A stretch of DNA of 64,000 nucleotides, from positions 25,792,001 to 25,856,000 of the forward strand of contig NC_083379.1 of the NCBI RefSeq assembly GCF_031755915.1, read 5' to 3'. The translations under genes were made by a program, and so were the position numbers. The notes under the pieces were generated by a model that searched no databases, was not told where the DNA came from, and saw only the letters and a program-made list of their open reading frames with translations. The DNA is from Ziziphus jujuba. Taxonomy: Eukaryota; Streptophyta; Magnoliopsida; Rosales; Rhamnaceae. This document shows, piece after piece, positions 49,848-60,784 of the stretch; position 1 is the stretch's first letter, and each line of letters begins with the position of its first letter.

Positions 49848-50976
49848 GATATGAATCTAGGACGACCTGCTCCTAAACCTGTATTATATTAGCCCGGATC
49901 TAATTATGTTGAAGTTCTAATAGTCACCTTGACTCTTAATCAACCTATGATTAGAAACATTGGTATATAATGAAGACGCCACAATAGAAGATGGAATGCC
50001 TATTGATAAGTCAAACTAAAGCACTCATTCACTAATGGTGTTTTAGGTGTTCAAAAGAACAAAGCGGATTCAATCTCACAAATAATTTTTTGTATAAAAT
50101 TCAAGCTTCATTTCTCATTCAAAATAAGCCTTCAGATAGGCTTTGAATGAATAAAATAAAATCCTAAAAGGATTAGGAAATTTCGGCCAACATAGAATCC
50201 AATTAGGAAATTGCCTAATTTTACACCCTTTCCTACTCTAATTTGGGTTAATTAATTCCCTTATTTTGAATTAGAAATTAATTAATTTTCAATGAAAATA
50301 ATAAAATAATAACTTTCCTAAACTTATTTTTCCACAAAATATATAAATAAAAACCAAAAGTAAAGGTAATTTCCTAAAACAAAAAGTAGAAATCAAATTA
50401 GGAAACTAAAATACTAGCTTTTTGACTAAGTTGACTGTGGCCAATCTTTGACCAATTTGAGCTCCAAATCAGCTTCTATATGCCTTTAGGATGCCAAATA
50501 AATTATTATGGAGTCCCACACATTTCTGTTGCTTGGAGGAAAGAGAAAAAGCCAACTCAGCAAAATACAGTAAAGCCAGCGAAAAATACAACAAAACTTG
50601 GCTAATTTCTCTCCCATGCGCACACTACTTAAACGACCAGATTAGCCTTGGCCTTGACCAGTTCCCATGACTTATTAGTGATGTCAAGTGAATCCAAGAA
50701 GATTTGACCCCACTTTCCACTGCCTAAAATCCATAAACGCACCAAAACCGCTACATGGATCCGTATCGGCTTTCACCACTTGTATGCTCAAAACAAGCCT
50801 TGTATCTTCGGGTATGGACAAGCCCTTTTGAGAATGAATTACCCCCTGAATAAAGGCAGTAATTTTTTTCCGTAAACCTCTTAGTTTGAGCCCTAGTGAT
50901 CAGCCCGGTCTTCATCCGTATCGGGTCAGCACCCTAGCGGGTTATCGGTTGTGCGGGTTTAGGTTGACTCGTGTCA
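49848..50976 (-). repeat. L1 LTR, right arm of the palindrome
   Basis: 1129 bp. On the minus strand TGACACGAGTC to GATTCATATCA. Its outer edge abuts plus-strand gag at 50977. Confidence 0.92.
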
Positions 50977-51465
50977 ATGCTTATGATGAGGTTAAACATC
51001 AATGAAGATAGGGAAGCAACCATGGCAAAGTTTTTAGGTAGTTTGAATCATGAGATAACTAATTAACTAGAATTGCAACAGTATGTGGAATTGGAGGAGA
51101 TGTTACATGTGGCTATTAAACTTAAGTATCAATTCAAGAGGAAGGGTACAAGCTCATGGTTTGGAGGTGTTTCCAACCACGGAAGATCAAATCCAAGTGG
51201 CTGGAAAAACAATCCTACCTTTGAAAACAACCTAAAGCCAAAAGATGGAGAAGAAAGTTCAAATCAGCTAAAGAGAGAAGCTAGAACCGAATCTGTCCAA
51301 GCACCAAATAATGAGGTAAAATCTTATCCTAAACCTTCAAGATTTGGAGAAATTATATGTTTTAAGTGTCAGGGTTGAGGACACATCGCTATCCAATGCT
51401 TGAATAGAAGAATCATGGTGTTAAAGGGTAATGGAGAGCTAGAATCAAAAAGTGAAGAAAGTGAG
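50977..51465 (+). pseudogene. Gag fragment (middle to zinc knuckle)
   Basis: Starts in MLMMRLNINEDREATMAKFLGSLNHEIT, stop, LELQQYVELEEMLHVAIKLKYQFKRKG. Then the Ser/Asn-rich part and the zinc knuckle CFKCQG, stop (51376-51378), GHIAIQC, ending in ELESKSEESE where an LTR starts. Likely the continuation of the left-arm gag, with about 110 codons and the whole right arm between. Confidence 0.88.
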
Positions 51466-52526
51466 TGATGCGAATCCGTCCATGCCCGCATAACCGACAA
51501 CCCACTGAGATGCTGACCCGATACAGATGAAGACCGGACCGATCACTAGGGATCAAGCTAAGAGATTTAGGGAAAAATTTACTGCATTTATTGAGGGGGT
51601 AATTCATTCTCAAAAGCATTTGTCCATACCCAAAGATCCAAGACTTGTTTCGAGCATACAAGTGGTGGAAGTCGATATGGACCCCGGTAGTGATTTTGAT
51701 GCATTTATGGAGTCCAGGCAGCAAGAAATGGTTCCAACTCTTTATTGATTCAATAAATATCACTAAGATTTCATGGAAGCAAGACAATTCAGAAGCAAAA
51801 CCAACTTGTATGGACAACTTCAAAATTTGGCCGAAAATTGCTGTATTGCTTGCTGACTTTACTGTATTTTGTTGAGTTGGCTTTTTCTCTTTCTTTCAAG
51901 CAAGGGAAACGTGTGCAACTCCATAATAAGCTTCTTTGGCATCCTAAAAAGCATATTGAAGCTGATTTGAAGCTCAAATTTGTCAAATATTGGTCAAAGT
52001 CAAGTTAGTCAAAAAGCTAGTATTTTAGTTTCCTAATTTGATTCTACTTTTTGTTTTAGGAAATTACCATTATTTTTTGGATTTTCTTTATTTATTTGTT
52101 GGGAAAATAAGTTTAGGAAAGTTATTATTTTAATATTTTCATTGTAAATTAATTAATTCCTAATTCAAAAATAGAGGAATTGATTAATCAAAATTAGATT
52201 AGTAAAGAGGAGACTTTCTGCCATATTAGGATTGTTCATTGCATGGCCGGTCTTTCCTTTTTGTTTTAGGGTTTTATTTTGTTTTCTCTTAGGCTATAAA
52301 AAGGCTTGTTTTTTAGGAAGAATATACCATTAATAATATTCAGAATTTATTTTGTGATATTGAATTTCAATAGGCCTTCCATCACCTATAGTGGTGTCTT
52401 CACGATATACCAAGGTTTCTAATAACAAGTTGGTTAAGGGTCAAGGTGACTGTTAGAACTTGAACATAATTAGATCCGGGCTAATATAATACGAGTTTAT
52501 GAGCAGGTTGTCCTAAGTTCATGTCA
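51466..52526 (+). repeat. L1 LTR with primer site, inserted in gag
   Basis: 1061 bp, TGATGCGAATCCGTCC to AAGTTCATGTCA. The pol-extension frame is open at 51527-51748. It is followed by a primer site and leader, so it is a 5' LTR of another, truncated element, not the 3' LTR of the gag to its left. Confidence 0.9.
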
Positions 52527-52528
52527 TT

Positions 52529-52541
52529 TGGTATCAGAGCC
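52529..52541 (+). other. Primer-binding site, initiator Met tRNA
   Basis: TGGTATCAGAGCC, exact match, after the LTR end. Confidence 0.93.
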
Positions 52542-52899
52542 GAATTTTGTTCAGGTTTGATCTATCTTTATTTGCTTTATTTGTTTTTGTTTTAATCGTC
52601 AATTTTAGCATCAGGTTGAGGTTCAGGTTGCTTCTATCATCATACCCATTATGCATATTTAAGGGAAAAAAAACATTCATTCCTAGTTGGATTAGTATTT
52701 TCTAGTTTTACCGTTTTTTTGCTTCCTAGTTTGCTGGTTTCTTTTCATCATTGTTCTGTTTAATTTTGGTTTTTGTTAATTTTTCATTACTATTTTAGTC
52801 TTAAGTATTTGCATTCATATATTCAAAAAAAAAAAAAAAGGACGAACAGATTAAAAAAAAATGAACAATTTGTATTTTGTTTTGGAGGTCACGGGTTCT
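52542..52899 (+). other. Leader, truncated
   Basis: Matches the left-arm leader up to GGAGGTCACGGGTT (compare near 47190) and then changes to unrelated DNA: a deletion junction that also removed the missing parts of the L3 and L2 LTRs. Confidence 0.75.
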
Positions 52900-52930
52900 T
52901 GAATTAACCCAAGGAGAATACAAATAATTG

Positions 52931-54075
52931 TGATACGAACCTAGGGCGACTTGCTTCTAAATCCATATTATATTAGCCTGGATCTAATTATGTTCAAGTT
53001 CTAATGGTCACCTTGACCCCTAACCAACCTGTAATTAAAAACCTTGATATATAATGAAGATGCCACAATAGGTGATGAAATGCCTATTGATAAGTCAAAC
53101 TAAAACACTTATTCACTAATGGTGTTTTAGGTTTTCAAAAGAACAAAGAGAATTCAATCTCACAAATTATTTTTTGTTTAAAATTCAAGTTTGATTTCTC
53201 ATTGACAATAATCCTTTAAATAGGCTTTAAATGAACAAAATAAAACCCTAAAAGGATTAGGAAATTTCATCCAACATAGAATCCAATTAGGAAATTGCCT
53301 AATTTTCACACCCTTTCCTAATCTAATTTGGATTAATTAATTCCCTTATTTTGAATTAGGGATTAATTAATTTACAATGAAGATAATAAAATAATAACTT
53401 TCCTAAACATATTTTTCTAGAAAATAACATAAATGAAAACCAAAAGTAAAGGTAATTTCTTAAAACAAAAAGTAGAAACCAAATTAGGAAACTATAATAC
53501 TAGCTTTTTGACTAAGTTAAGTTTGACCAATCTTTGGACAATTTGAGCTCTAAATCAGATTCCATATGCTTTTTAAGATGCCAAATAGGCTGATCATGAA
53601 GTCCCACACGTTGCCATGCTTGGAGGAAAGAGAAAAATCCAACTTAGCAAATACAATAAAGCCAGCAGAAAATACAACAAAATTGGCCAAGCTTCCTTTT
53701 ATGCGCACAGCATGAAGTCCTACATGTTGCCTATGTTTGATTACCTTTGAAGCTGCCTTGAATTGATTCCATGGCTTCTTAAAGATATGTATTGAATCCA
53801 TGAAGTGTGGGAACCATTTCATGCTGCCCGGACTCCATAAATGCACCCAAATCGCTACTCGGGTCCGTATCGGCTTTCATGTATGCTCAAAACAGGCCTT
53901 ATATCTTCGAGTATGGACAAGCCATTTTGAGAATGAATTACCCCCTGGATAAAGGCAGCAAGGTTTTCCTTAAACCTCTTAGCCTGAGCCCTAGTGATCG
54001 GCTCGGTTTCGTCATCCGTATTGGGTCAGCACCCGAGAGGGTTGCGGTTGTGCAGGTTTGGGCAAACTCACATCA
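52931..54075 (-). mobile_element. Solo LTR, L1 type
   Basis: 1145 bp starting TGATACGAACCTAGG and ending CTCACATCA, flanked by the exact duplication aattg (52926-52930 and 54076-54080). No internal region. Confidence 0.95.
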
Positions 54076-54080
54076 AATTG

Positions 54081-55066
54081 GATATAAATTATAGCATTAA
54101 TAAAACAAATGAGTATATCACAAACAATATCCAATATCTAACAAGGTCATAGATTAAAAATCTGGCCTCTCCAAAGAAAGAAAAACATAAACATTATACC
54201 AATCAAAATATAAGAATTTTGTTACAAAGATATAAACAGGTTTAAAGTAGAGAATAAGATATAAGGATATTCTCAATAGGTGGTGACTCCTTCAAGAAAA
54301 CCCAAAGCCTTGGGCATTTTAAGAACTCCAAACCGTAAAGCTTTTTTATCTATGAAAACCTTTCTCTTTTTTACTTGTGGTGTCTTTTATTGATAATGAA
54401 CAAAAGGAATCTCAAGTGTTGCCCTTTTAGATGCAATTTTTTAAGGGCTTTTCCAATATCTACCCCATATAACTGAATTTTCACTTCTTAATCTTCATCA
54501 CATGGGTATCACCAAAATTGGTCACATGCAAGTAACAAGACCCTTTTGAATTTACCAATCCCCACAATCTAAATTTTTGATAAATTAATGTATATATCCT
54601 TGGCAATATAACTAAAACCTTGGTTGTGAGGAATCCCGTAAGTGCATCGATCAAACAACTAATAAAGTGTACATGATTACAAGAGTGTTCCCTTGAGAAT
54701 TAATGGTTTTGAAAGTAATTTCCTTCTAATTAACCAAATACTAGTGATTTTCACTACTTGACTTTATCTAGGAAATTAATCCGCAAGGCAATTCAAATTC
54801 AACTATAAACTAAAGCAACAACAAAAAATTAAAGTAAAAGAAAACCAACACCAATCAAATTGTAATCAAATTTTAGGAATAAAAAATGTAGGACCATGGT
54901 TTCACTTGTACTAAACATAGGACTTTTTAGTTTGATTATTAATGATTAATTCCACATCCAATTATCAATAAAAGGTTTCTAAATTGATTCACTCCCTTTC
55001 TTAAGGCATGCAATATTTATGGAAAACTCAAATTGGAATTTCTCTGTAACTCTACTATTGTGAGCG
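54081..55066 (-). repeat. Noncoding LTR/leader-like repeat
   Basis: No gene. On the minus strand it shares phrases with 9480-10427 (CCCAAGGCTTTGGG near 54305). It also has GATGCACTTACGGGATTCCTCAC (first part near 54630), a style seen in plant LTR elements. Under the inversion model below it would be the LTR/leader of the Athila-like element. Confidence 0.4.
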
Positions 55067-56832
55067 ATTGCATGAGATGTGGGAAAGTTCAAAGATTTAT
55101 TGAGGGAATGTCCATAACATGGTTTAGGTTCTTAACGATTGTGTTTTTATTTTTTATTTTTATTTTGTTTTATAATAAATTACATTATCTAACTAAATTC
55201 GTTGTTAACAACTTAGATGGAGGCTTTTCTATCAATAAGACAATTGAGGAATCTTTTATGTTGATAGAAGAATTAGCTTTTAATTCCTATAATTAGGTGA
55301 CAAATAGGCAATTGGAAAAACCTGGTGATGTTTTTGAGTTAGAAGCTTCCAACAGTTTAATGTCCAATGTTGATGTATTGTCATACTAAATTAAGGTTCT
55401 AAGCCTTCGGAGAATGTTTCTCAACTTATTAGTTTGACTAACTGAAGCAATAATGGAGCAACATTATTTTTTAGCAAATCAAAATAGGAATTATACTTTT
55501 TAGGCCTACTAGTAATTTGCTGAGTTACTATAATTTGAATTTGAAGAGCCATGAGAATTTTTCTTGACCCCACCAAACAAATGTTGCTAATCCATCAATG
55601 GGTTTTTCCAAGCCTAACAAGGATATGTCATTGCTTTAGGCATTGATTAAATCATTTGTTGTAGAGAGAAAGGGAAGATTTAACAAGAATGAAGCAAGAA
55701 TTCATGCTATTAAAACCCACTGTTCTAATTTAAGTGCTTCAATGAAAAATTTAGAACATCAAGTGGGGTAACTAGCTAAGGCAATTAAAAGGAAGTCGGT
55801 TCATAAATTGAATTGAAGGATAGAAGAATCTTTGATGTTCCTTGTGTTAAAGAAGATGAGTTTGTTTTCAAATCAGTCGCTGGTAAAGTTTATTCTAATG
55901 GAGTATCTTATGTTGAGAAGAGGATTTTTATTGAGAAAAGATCTATTATTGGTGTTGGTAAAAGTTTCGTCGTTCTCAAACAAGGTGTTCGTGTTGAAAA
56001 TCCTTATGTTGGTGATTGAAAGTCTTTCAATGTTAGTAAAAACTTTTGTGAGCATTTTAAGTTTTTAAATGATGATATTGTTGATTTTGTTGAGAACAGT
56101 TTTTATTGATGTTGAGCAAGATGGTAATTCTTTTTCAAAAGATATTATAGTTGAGAAACAGGAGCCTAATAATGATGTGTCTTTGAAGCCAAATTTTATT
56201 GTAGTCATGGGTTCTATTTCTTTTTCTTCTAAACCTTTTGTTACCCCTCCTTTACCCTATCCCCAAAGATTGTTTAAGAAAAAGTTAAAGGATAGTTTGT
56301 CAATTTTTTGGATTTTGTAGGAAGATTGAAGTCAATATACCATTGGTTGAGGCGTTACAAAAAATACCTAATTAAAAAAAGTTTTTAATGGAGATTATAA
56401 CTAAGAGAAAGAAGTTAGAATAGTATGAAACTATTTATTTGACAGATTGCCATTCAATTCTTTAAAAAATAGCTACCTGAAAACCTCAAAAATCTAAAGA
56501 ATTTCACAGATCCTTGTAACATTGTGAATCTGAAGTTTAACAAAGCTTTGTGTGATCTTGGTTTGAGTATTAATATTATGTCGCTCTATATCTTTATTAA
56601 GCTAGGTCTTAGAAATGTGAAGCCAGCCAATCAATTTCTGCGGCATACGATGTTATTGATGACTTTTTGGTGAAAGTTGTTAAATTAACTTCTTGCTAGA
56701 TTTTATTGTTTTAGATATGAAAGTTGATAAACATGTGCCTATTATTTTAGGTAGCCATTTTTAGCTATGAGAAAAGCTTTGATTAACATTTAAAGTGGCA
56801 ACCTTACTTTGAGAGTTGATATGATGGAGTGA
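55067..56832 (+). pseudogene. Athila-like Ty3/gypsy gag C-terminal half and protease
   Basis: Begins ERLHE, shifts frame to GKFKDLLRECP, then GGFSINKTIEESFMLIEELAFNSYN followed by a stop where W is expected. The later parts ENFS, stop, PHQTNVANPSMGFSKPNKD near 55557-55622 and NLEHQVG near 55750 fit the gag tail. The segment KIEVNIPLVEALQKIP near 56320 leads to the protease with KALCDLGLSINIMSLYIFIKLGL near 56540, where the expected active-site D-S/T/L-G is DLG. Then DMKVDKHVPIILG and LTLRVDMME up to the insertion of element G. Many stops. Open frames in between (55813-56320) belong to the poorly conserved linker. Confidence 0.75.
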
Positions 56833-58935
56833 TGATATGAACCTAGATCAACTTACTACTAAACCCATATTGTCCTAGCCCATATCATAATTGAGTCCAA
56901 GTTCTAATGGTCACCTTGACCACTAATTAACTTGTGATTAGAAACCTTGGTATGTGATAAAAATACCACAATAAGTGATGGATGTCCCATTGATAAGTCA
57001 AACTAAAACACTCGATCTCTATTTAATGTTTTAAATGTTCAAAGAGAACAAAGAGTCTCACAAATAATTTTAAATAATAATCTAAGCTGCCATTCCATTG
57101 AAAAATAATTCCTTAAGTAGGCTAAACTTACAAGCAATCAAACCTTAAAACAATTAGGTTAAATTTGTCTAACATAGAAAAAGATTAGGAAACTGCCGAA
57201 ATTTTCCATGTTTCCTAAACTAATTTGCATTAATTAAATCCTTAATTTTGAAATAGGAATTAATTAATTTACAATCAAAATAATAAAATATCAAGCTTCC
57301 TAAATTAATATGTCCAGCAAATAATTAAATAAAAACCAAAATAAAAGATTATTTTCTAAAACAAAAAGTCGAATTTCAAAATTTGAAAATAGTTGACTAG
57401 TTTTCCAAATAAGCTGTCTTTGTCCAATCACCAGTCAATTTAAGCTCTAAATCAGATCCAATATGCCATAAAAGATGCCAATTAGGATTAGAACTGGTTC
57501 CCATACATCACCCTTGATTGGAATGATCAAAGCTTACTTGAAATGCAAGTAAAACCGACCATGTTGAAGGCTTGTGCACAAATGATTATCTTGGATGCCT
57601 TTGCTTTTGCCTTGACATGATTCCATAGTATCTTGGTGAGCTCAATCACATTCATAGGCTAATAAACTAGTCCCTTGTTGGCCCAAGTCCATAGATGTAT
57701 CAAAACAGTGTCCCAGGTCCATTTATTCTTTTATAACTTGGGTGCACAATACGGGCTTTAAATCTTCTTGTATTATCATTTTGATACGAACCTAGGATGA
57801 CCTGTGCCTAAACCCATATTATATTAGCCCGGATCTAATTATGTTCAAGTTCTAATGGTCACCTTGACCCCTAACTAACTTGTGATTAGAAACCTTGGTA
57901 TATAATGAAGACGCCACAATAGGTGCTGGAAGGCCTATTGATAAGTCAAACTAAAACACTCATTCACTAATGGTGTTTTAGTTGTTCAAAAGAACAAAGA
58001 AAAATTCAATCTCACAAATAACATTCTGTATAAAATTCAAGCTTGATTTCTTATTGAAAATAAACCTTTAAATAGGCTAAGATTACAAAGCCCCAGAAAA
58101 ATAATTCAAAACCAGACACAAAGTGTTGAGAAAAAGAAAGTAGAGAAAAGGAAAGTAGAAAAAAGGAAAGTGCCTACTTTTTCTGAGTGTCCTAAACTAA
58201 TTTGGATTATTTTATTTATTTATTTTTGACTACTAAGGTATCTATGACCAATCGTCAGCTTGTTTGTGCTCCAAATCAGCTTTCTTATGCCATTGAGGAT
58301 GCCAAATATGATTAATAATGATTCCCACACATTGCTCCTTGATTGAAATAAGTCAAACAAGAAGAAGAGTCAAAGCCAGCAGCAAAACAACACATTATTG
58401 GCCAAATTGAGAGGCTGTCAGTACAAGTCCTTCTTAGATGCTTTTGATTCTTTCTTTGCTGGATTCCATGTTTTATTAATAATATTAATTGAGTTCATAA
58501 AGTGTTAGAACCATTCCTTGCTGCCTGGAGTCCAAATTTGCACTAAAATAACTACCCGGGTCCGTATCGGCCTCCACCACTTGGAGGCTTAAAACGAGTC
58601 TTGTATCTTCAGGTATTGTCATGCTCTCTTGAGATTGAATCACTCCATAAATAAATCCAGCCAACTTATCCTTAAATCTCTTAACTGGTGCCCTAGTGAT
58701 TCACCCTATCTTTATTTGTATAGAACCCGTACCCCAGAGGGTAGTCGGTTGAACGGGCACAGGTGGAATCACATCAATCATGCCTTGTTGAGATTTAATA
58801 ACACCTTGTATAAAGCTAACCAAATTATCCTTAAGCCTCTTAGCTTGTGCCGTATTAATTGGTCCCATCTTTAGTTGCACAGGATCAACACCCTAGTATG
58901 TAGCTGCTTGTACGGGTATAGGCAGATTCTCATCA
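56833..58935 (-). repeat. 3' LTR of element G, split by a solo LTR
   Basis: L3 LTR at 56833-57779 and 58777-58935, about 1.1 kb when joined. On the minus strand it starts TGATGAGAATCTGCC after AGAAGGGGAA and ends GGTTCATATCA. The pol frame continues into it: NPISEKGNDENLPIPVQAATY, stop, GVDPVQLKMGPINTAQAKRLKDNLVSFIQGVIKS. Confidence 0.92.
57780..58776 (-). mobile_element. Solo LTR, L1 type, in the 3' LTR of element G
   Basis: About 997 bp, from TTTGATACGAACC to AATCACATCA. The duplication atcat is at 57775-57779 and 58777-58781; two extra T bases precede the usual TG start (57782). Somewhat shorter than other L1 LTRs. Confidence 0.88.
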
Positions 58936-60784
58936 TTCCCCTTCTCTGAAATAGGATTTGCCATTAAATCAAAATCATCCCATGCAGCAAGAGGAGATAA
59001 ATTAGTAACATTGAAGGTAGCACTCACATTATACTAACTTGATAAGTCAAGCTTATAGGCATTTTCATTAACCCTCTCCGAAACTTGAAAAGATCCATCT
59101 CCTCAAGGACCTTCCCTAACTAACAATTCCCTAATGCTATAACTAGCTACACAAAGTTGACTTTCACGAAACAAATACCCTTAAAGATATAAAATTTATT
59201 ATAGCCATGGTTAACACAATTTCTATATATTTCTCCATAGTAGCTATCATGCTCATAAATTTCTTTTAATTGTTTAAAACCAAGTGATCTAGCATCTAAG
59301 GTTGAAAACAATACATACGTTCGAGATATTGCATCAGCAACCACATTTTTCGTACTTTTCTTGTAGCGAATGACATAAGGAAAAATGTCAATGAATTCAA
59401 TCCATCTTTCATACCTTCAGTTAAGCTTCCCTTAGCCCTTGATGTGCTTCAAAGACTCATGATCCATATGAATCAAAAATTCCTTCGGCATCAAGTAATG
59501 TTACCACGTCCCCAATGCTACGACTAGAACATACATCTTTTTTTCATAGGTTGGATAATTCAGTGCCACTCCATCCGACTTCAAACTAAAATAGGCTATA
59601 AGTCTTCCTTCTTGCATTAATACAACTCCAATACCTACCACTAAAGCATCACATTCAATTTCAACAGTTATAGAAAAATTGGTAAAACCAATAAAGGAGC
59701 ATTAGTTAATCTTTCTTTCAACAAATTAAAAGACTTCTCTTATGCTTCTCCCAATTGGAATCCAACATTCTTCTTGATAATTTCGGTCAAAGGTGCTGTA
59801 ATGGTGCTAAATCCTTGACAAAATTTTCAATAGAAGCTAGCCAAACCATGAAAACTCCTTACCTAGGTGATACTAGTAGGTTTCGACCACTCTTGTATGA
59901 CTTTGACCTTGGATTGGTCAATTTAATCCCTGCAGCACTTGCAACAAATCCTAGAAATACAAACTCATTTTGGCAAAAATCACACTTTTTAATATTAGCA
60001 AACAATCTTTCCTTCCTAAGCATTCCTAAAACTAACCTAAAATGTCCTACATGATCATCTAAATTTTGGCTATATACAAGAATATCATCAAAGAAAACAA
60101 CCACAAATTTTCCAATGAATGGATGGATGACATGATTCGTTAGCCTCATGAAAGTGGTAGGTGCATTAGTTAAGCCAAAAGGCATTACTAACCACTCATA
60201 TAAACCATACTTAGTTTTAAATGTAGTTTTCCACTCATCTCCCTCTTTCATTCTAATTTGATGATACCCACTCCTGAGATCAATTTTATAAAACATGGAT
60301 GCACCATATAATTCATCAAGCATATCATCTAATCTAGGAATAGGATTCCTATACTTAATGGTCCCTTTGTCTCCTCAGGATTACTTCTATATGTAGGCCT
60401 ATTAGGAATTGCAACTACAAAAATAAAATCTATTTGATGCTCGATCCCTCGAATAGGTGGTTAACCACTCGGAATCTCCTCCGGAAAGACAACATCAAAT
60501 TTCAGCAAAAGAGAATATATAAAACTTTGCAATACAAGCTCTTTAAATTTAGCTAGATGATTTAAATAAGCATCTTTAAACATCAAGACCAGCAAAGGTT
60601 TATTACTCAAAAATGCCTTTTTAATCTCACCATGGCAAAGATAGAAAATTTTCTTTTTCTTTTCTTTATTCTTTTTCTTCTCACTCATAGATTTAGAAAA
60701 CTTACCTTGGTTGTGTGGTTCAGCTTTGCTCTCTTGTTTGGTATATGAAACCATAGTGGCATCCTTGTCTTCTCCTTTTGTCAT
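58936..60784 (-). pseudogene. Element G: linker, RT, RNase H and deleted integrase
   Basis: Linker EEKKKNKEKKKKIFYLCHGEIKKAFLSNKPLLVLMFKDAY (60461-60784). RT: the N-terminal part is missing ([11 protein letters not shown] joins [12 protein letters not shown]), then [44 protein letters not shown], and the catalytic [10 protein letters not shown] intact (Asp-Asp at 60084-60089). RNase H is decayed at 59345-59760, followed by [22 protein letters not shown]. Integrase keeps only its N-terminal region ([32 protein letters not shown]) and then jumps, near 59105, to [21 protein letters not shown]: the whole catalytic core is gone. Confidence 0.9.

Larger units (their letters stand above)
45718..50976. 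repeat. Large inverted repeat: LTR-leader-gag / gag-leader-LTR
   Basis: Left arm 45718 to about 48283 (plus) and right arm about 48284-50976 (minus) hold the same parts in mirror order: LTR, primer site, leader, first ~150 gag codons. The turn is inside the gag motif GKSD; ACTTACTTGG is repeated directly at the join (within 48270-48294). No pol lies between. Outer flanks do not match (agaat, atgct), so it did not enter as one unit with a duplication, or it was rearranged later. Confidence 0.9.

Noticed and set aside
45718..52526. A single element with 5' LTR at 45718 and 3' LTR at 51466
   Set aside because: The LTR at 51466 is followed by a perfect primer site and leader, not by a target duplication, and starts abruptly within gag without a polypurine tract.
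55033..55296. 87-codon frame as a membrane-protein gene
   Set aside because: Its second half is Athila-like gag (GGFSINKTIEES) and the first half is the same gag read out of frame.
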